Positions 60,489 through 64,000 of a stretch of 64,000 nt of DNA are shown here, one piece after another. Position numbers and translations under genes: made by a program. Origin of the DNA: Phytophthora colocasiae (Eukaryota; Oomycota; Peronosporomycetes; Peronosporales; Peronosporaceae). The number at the start of each line of letters is the position of its first letter. Position 1 is the stretch's first letter. Below the pieces are notes generated by a model. It did not search any database. It saw only the letters and a list, made by a program, of their open reading frames with translations, and was not told the origin of the DNA. Where the stretch lies: NCBI GenBank assembly GCA_018806915.1, contig JAGKQI010000034.1, positions 1,240,001-1,304,000 on the forward strand, in the 5' to 3' direction.

Positions 60489-61414
60489 ATGAGACCGGCG
60501 GACACCGCGACAGACACCGCGCCTTCAGACAGCAGCAAGCTGGAGTTCGAGTGTAATATATGCCTAGACGCGGTGTCAAGTCCGGTGGTGACGCTGTGTG
60601 GCCATCTCTACTGGTGAGTGAGCAGCAGTAGCCATGAAAATCTTCAAAAAAACTGCCTTTTTTGGTCTGACGCGCTTCGAAACGATATTCTCCAGTTGGC
60701 CTTGTCTGTACCAGGTGAAATAATTCTACAACTGGAGTTGATATGCTTTCACTGACTCCAGGCGGTCTGTGTAGTGGATGCGGAATCATTCAGAGTGCCC
60801 AGTGTGCAAGGCAGGAGTCAGCGAGGAAAATGTCATTCCGGTGTACGCTAGAGGAGCTGAAGCTGTTGATCCAAGGTCCATAGCGGAAATACTGTAGATG
60901 CGGTGCATTTATGTAGATCTGGGACTCATTGTTCGTGCTCCTTACAGAGCGCACCAACAAACGCCGGACAGCGGCATCCCCCATCGCCCACTCGGACAGC
61001 GCCTGGATGCTGAGCAGCTTCGACGACGACGACCGTATAACGTATGCGATTTGAAACTTTTGTGATGTAAAAGCTGTATGGCCATGCCATTGACGATATG
61101 TTGTTGCGTTTTCCTCTTGTAGTTTGGAATCTTCAACGGTAATGGCAATGCGTTCTCGATGTCGCCAACAGTTGGGTTCTTCCCTACTCTTTTTGGAGCT
61201 CCATACGTAAGTACAGTAGGTATTCTTTACCTTTGCTTGGGTTGGTAGAGTAACACCTGCATGATTCCGATTGATATAGCAACCACCAGCTCAACACCAA
61301 GATGGAACACAACCAACAGCACAAGAGGCTCGTCAGCAGATGCAACAGGCATTCCTGTCCCGTTTCCTTCTCATCGTCGGCAGCCTCGTCATCCTCTGCC
61401 TTATATCATTCTAG
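60489..61414 (+). CDS. RNF5/RNF185-type ER membrane RING E3 ubiquitin ligase, six exons (185 aa)
   Basis: A tail-anchored RING ligase of ER-associated degradation (RMA1/RNF5/RNF185 family). Exons: 60489-60613, 60696-60714 (19 bases), 60775-60875, 60948-61041, 61123-61206, 61280-61414; all introns are GT-AG and phases agree. [24 protein letters not shown], then CW (codon split), PCLYQW from the microexon and following exon, CPVCKAG. Then VIPVYARG, an Arg-rich GQR segment, [12 protein letters not shown], and a C-terminal membrane helix [16 protein letters not shown]. Length equals human RNF5 (about 180). Skipping the microexon leaves an in-frame stop in the next exon, so it is needed. Confidence 0.9.
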
Positions 61415-61531
61415 GTCACTTTACTCGAACAAACGTCTAATGCTCGCGTTCAAATGACTTATTGCGCATTAATTAACCCCAACGATGAACCACTACTGTA
61501 GTGTTCGACAAGTACCGTATGAATCGTCAAT

Positions 61532-62038
61532 TCAAGTAGACTGCTGTGCCCGCGCATAACCGCCATTACTAGAAGCTTCTTGCTCTCTCTCCAGCACTGC
61601 ACTTACGTACTCCAAATTGCCAGCGATGGCATGCAGGTCGTTCTCCGTTGCAATTGCCCACTCCGAGAATCGATCCATCCCCTACACAATAAACAGTCAG
61701 TACTTATCCACTCGACCATACAATTGCATTGCAAATTGCACCTCCAACGACGACCGGAAGCGTTTTTGCTCTGCTTTCCACTTCGCAGCTCGCTGGTACA
61801 ATTTGTTGACATTTTTGGAGTACGCGAGCGCTTCCTGCTCCACATTTCGCTGCTCCTGAATGGTTTCGTCCAGTCTTTTCACCAGCAATCGGCTCTGCGC
61901 GTTCTTCAGGGCTTCGAGAGAATCTGCCAACTGCGCTTTAGCGTGTTCTGCATCGTCACGATGCAGAGCGAGTCGAGTCTCCGCGGCCTTCACCTCCGCC
62001 GTCCTTGTGCTCATTTTTTGATCTGCATTATCCTTCAT
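61532..62038 (-). CDS. BLOC1S1: BLOC-1 subunit 1 (BLOC1S1/GCN5L1), two exons, 148 aa
   Basis: A subunit of the BLOC-1/BORC complexes in biogenesis and positioning of lysosome-related organelles. Exon 1 (61742-62038) is a long helix with KRLDETIQEQRNVEQEALAY and LYQRAAKWKAEQKRF. A 60-base intron (61682-61741, GTGCAA, branch-like ACTGAC, TGTAG) joins exon 2 (61532-61681): MDRFSEWAIATENDLHAIAG, NLEYV. This matches the C-terminal signature of the family (ELDMRTIATALEYV in animals). Reading straight through stops after SSLE plus about 14 residues, which loses it. The start could be Met 1 or Met 9. Convergent with RNF5, divergent from OGFOD3. Confidence 0.88.
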
Positions 62039-62185
62039 TTTCTAGCCTTCAGGTTTACGAATATTACATTTATGGTGTCTCTTGGAATCGCCTTCAGTTG
62101 CTGTAACGTTGCTGTAAAGTTGCTTACAAGTTGCGTTTATTTTGTACCACTAGCTCCACATTGCAGCACATCATAATCGATTGCC

Positions 62186-63318
62186 ATGGCGCGTAAGAAC
62201 GCGAAGAAAGTTAAGGCCCCCGCCACGACCAAGCAGGTCGTGGAGACCAATACTGAAGCTACGAAGCAAGAGGAGGAGCCTGCTCCCCCTTCCACTGGAA
62301 CTTTCGGATGGATTCTTAAGCTCTTCGCAGTTGCAGCGGCCGTGGGGGTCACGTACTTCCTGCGTCAATTCGACGATGTGGAAATCGTCCGTGCCGCCCA
62401 CTACATCGCCCGGACGGAGGTGACGGAGCACTTGCGCTTCAACGTCACGTGCGCTCCGATGAAGAAGTCCGACCTGTTCGTGGCTGGCTGCCACCAGGAG
62501 AACGAGACCATGTGCGGTCGCGCTCTGATTGACAACTTCGTGACGCCCGAGCAGGTGACGCAACTGCGCAACATCGCTGAGACTGGCATGCAGAACCGCT
62601 CGAAGCTCGGAGGCCCTACGATCATGGACATCAACACGGGCTTCGTCCGTGATAGTGAAGGTCTAGTTAACATCTACCAGCCAGAGAGGAGCTTCCCTAA
62701 CGAGAACAAACCGGGCATCAAGCGCTTCACGAAGAAGGAGTTCAACCTGTATCGAGGGTGAGTGGCTGGTTTGAGGTTGATGTTGGTTAAGTGTATAACT
62801 CTTGTTTTGTGTTTAGAGTTGTGGAGAAGATTCGCTTGGCTGTCATGAAGGAGTTTGCCCTCGAAGAGCTCTATTTCTCGGCGCCTACATTCATCACTCG
62901 TCTGATCGGAAACGAATCGTGGACACCCGTTGAGATTCACGATGAATACTGGTAAGGGTGCTTTGTGTAGTCCTAAGTGTATGTTCGACGTCTCACGCTG
63001 TTGCTTTGCAGGCACCCGCACGTGGACAAGGAGAACACCAAGCATTACGACTACTCAGGTCTGTTGTACCTGGCAGACTTCAATGAGGATTTCACTGGCG
63101 GTCTCTTCTCGTTCATCGACGAGAACACACAAACGGTCATCGAGCCTGCTCGCGGTCGCCTCATGATGTTCACAGCTGGATCGGAAAATCTGCACGCCGT
63201 GCGCAAGGTGGAGACTGGTACACGTTATGTGCTGAGCCTGTGGTTTTCTTGCGACGAACGCAAGCAATTCCACAACTTTCTTGACGGCGAGATGCACAAA
63301 CACTTTAGACGCACGTAA
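62186..63318 (+). CDS. OGFOD3-like 2-oxoglutarate/Fe(II) dioxygenase, three exons, 337 aa
   Basis: A single-pass membrane 2OG-oxygenase of the prolyl-4-hydroxylase superfamily; substrate unknown. Exons 62186-62757, 62817-62951 and 63012-63318, introns 59 and 60 bases, phases consistent. N terminus basic, then a membrane anchor ([20 protein letters not shown]). Iron ligands: WHPHVDK (His, Asp) and SENLHAVRK (His). The 2-oxoglutarate Arg is in [26 protein letters not shown] and [10 protein letters not shown] are typical for OGFOD3. Several N-glycosylation sites suggest a luminal catalytic domain. Length is close to human OGFOD3 (about 320). It converges on the WW protein, 73 bases away. Confidence 0.9.
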
Positions 63319-63391
63319 GAGAAGGGGTTTTGGAGAGCAAGTGGTGTGGAATCGAACGGCCCTTAGATGCATTGTGCAGACTACCGGTACT

Positions 63392-64000
63392 CTATCGTTT
63401 TAGCTTTTGCTGTTTCCCATCAGCCTGTGAAGGTACCAACGACATGGCAAGGGAAATGAAAGCACCACGCAGGTGGCGGTCTCGCTTCTCAACCTCAGCT
63501 CTTGCCATCTGCATCGTGTGCTCGCGGAACTTTTGCATGATTCGTCGCCGCCGCTCATTGGAAGGAATGCAGTGGCAGACCGTATAAACTGAATTGGTAC
63601 GTTCAAACACCAATGCACTAAGCGGGTCTGTAGCTGGTGGAGGGTGCCACCAAACCTGTCGGGTGCCTGAATGGTAGAAGTAGTGCTTTCCTGAAGTCTC
63701 ATCACAGTACTCTGTCCACGGCGATGGCAGTTGCTGGACCATTGAGGAGCTCCGAAAGCCGAAGCAGAGCTCGCATACTACATCGGTTGCTGCGTCTGGT
63801 GGGTTGTAGAAGCACGACAGTGCACGAAATACCTCTGGGTGCTTGTCCTTATCTGTAGCAACTCGTTTTCTCCCATTCCCACTGACCGAACCGTACGAAT
63901 CGCTTCTGTTGCGATGAAAGTTGACGTCTTCTGCATCTGTCTTTTCGTGAGCGAACAACAGCGCTGCTACACTCGATGAGATTGAATTAACCGTGACGGC
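63392..64000 (-). CDS. WW-domain protein, 5' end beyond the window
   Basis: The frame is open from the window edge to the stop at 63392, so the start lies outside. A single WW domain has the two Trp: LPSPWTEYCDETSGKHYF and QVWWHPP. WW domains bind proline-rich or phospho-Ser/Thr peptides. An earlier cysteine pair (VVCELCFGF) and a C-terminal helical, Arg-rich segment (RRRRIMQKFREHTMQMARAE) surround it. No family beyond the WW domain is recognised. Small convergent spacing to OGFOD3 argues this is a real gene. Confidence 0.8.
   Translation of the reverse strand, partial: AVTVNSISSSVAALLFAHEKTDAEDVNFHRNRSDSYGSVSGNGRKRVATDKDKHPEVFRALSCFYNPPDAATDVVCELCFGFRSSSMVQQLPSPWTEYCDETSGKHYFYHSGTRQVWWHPPPATDPLSALVFERTNSVYTVCHCIPSNERRRRIMQKFREHTMQMARAEVEKRDRHLRGAFISLAMSLVPSQADGKQQKLKR

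Overview
The window looks like nuclear DNA of an oomycete, most likely Phytophthora or a close peronosporalean relative. Genes are eukaryotic, mostly intron-poor, with short GT-AG introns of about 40-90 bases. Intergenic gaps between real genes are often under 150 bases. The GAPDH and giant coiled-coil genes carry an oomycete-type initiator (TCAYTYY), and an RWP-RK regulator, chromodomain Ty3/Gypsy, Ty1/Copia, PIF/Harbinger, Crypton and Fanzor sequences are present. The species cannot be fixed from sequence alone.

Layout. 1-1263: cytosolic GAPDH. 2044-23366: one three-level nest of mobile elements. A degenerate Copia element (2049-23361, minus strand, 5-bp target duplication GAAGA) has its 3' LTR split by a PIF/Harbinger-type DNA transposon (about 2291-18107, 3-bp duplication ATT). 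The Harbinger MYB/trihelix-like gene is in turn split by a 13.6-kb Ty3/Gypsy element (3935-17554, 4-bp duplication CGAG). The Gypsy LTRs are almost identical, so it is the youngest layer. It encodes Gag, a pol with protease, RT, two RNase H domains, integrase and chromodomain (one in-frame stop), and a long antisense gene between pol and the 3' LTR.

24034-53396 is a gene-dense block: PRCC-like nuclear protein, NMD3 ribosome export adaptor, S28 serine peptidase, CDKL-type kinase, an enolase-like pseudoenzyme with an N-terminal RII/Dpy-30-like segment, a 3342-residue repeat and coiled-coil protein, a CENP-B-type HTH protein, a MYND zinc-finger protein, a Na+/K+-ATPase-type alpha subunit with a very large extracellular M7-M8 loop, ALG11, and a membrane protein with two FHA domains.

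53397-59470 is a second mobile-element island. It holds a frameshifted Crypton tyrosine recombinase and a degenerate Fanzor (eukaryotic TnpB-like) gene. A strong RNA-like hairpin lies 20 bases past the Fanzor stop, where a guide RNA would be expected.

59471-64000 returns to compact host genes: RWP-RK regulator, RNF5/RNF185-type E3 ligase with a 19-base microexon, BLOC1S1, OGFOD3-like dioxygenase, and a WW-domain protein running off the window end. Housekeeping functions (glycolysis, 60S export, N-glycan assembly, ER-associated degradation, lysosomal biogenesis, ion transport) are mixed, with no operon-like logic. The neighbouring CDKL kinase, ENO4-like protein and giant coiled-coil protein might share a flagellar or cytoskeletal role, but that is only inference.
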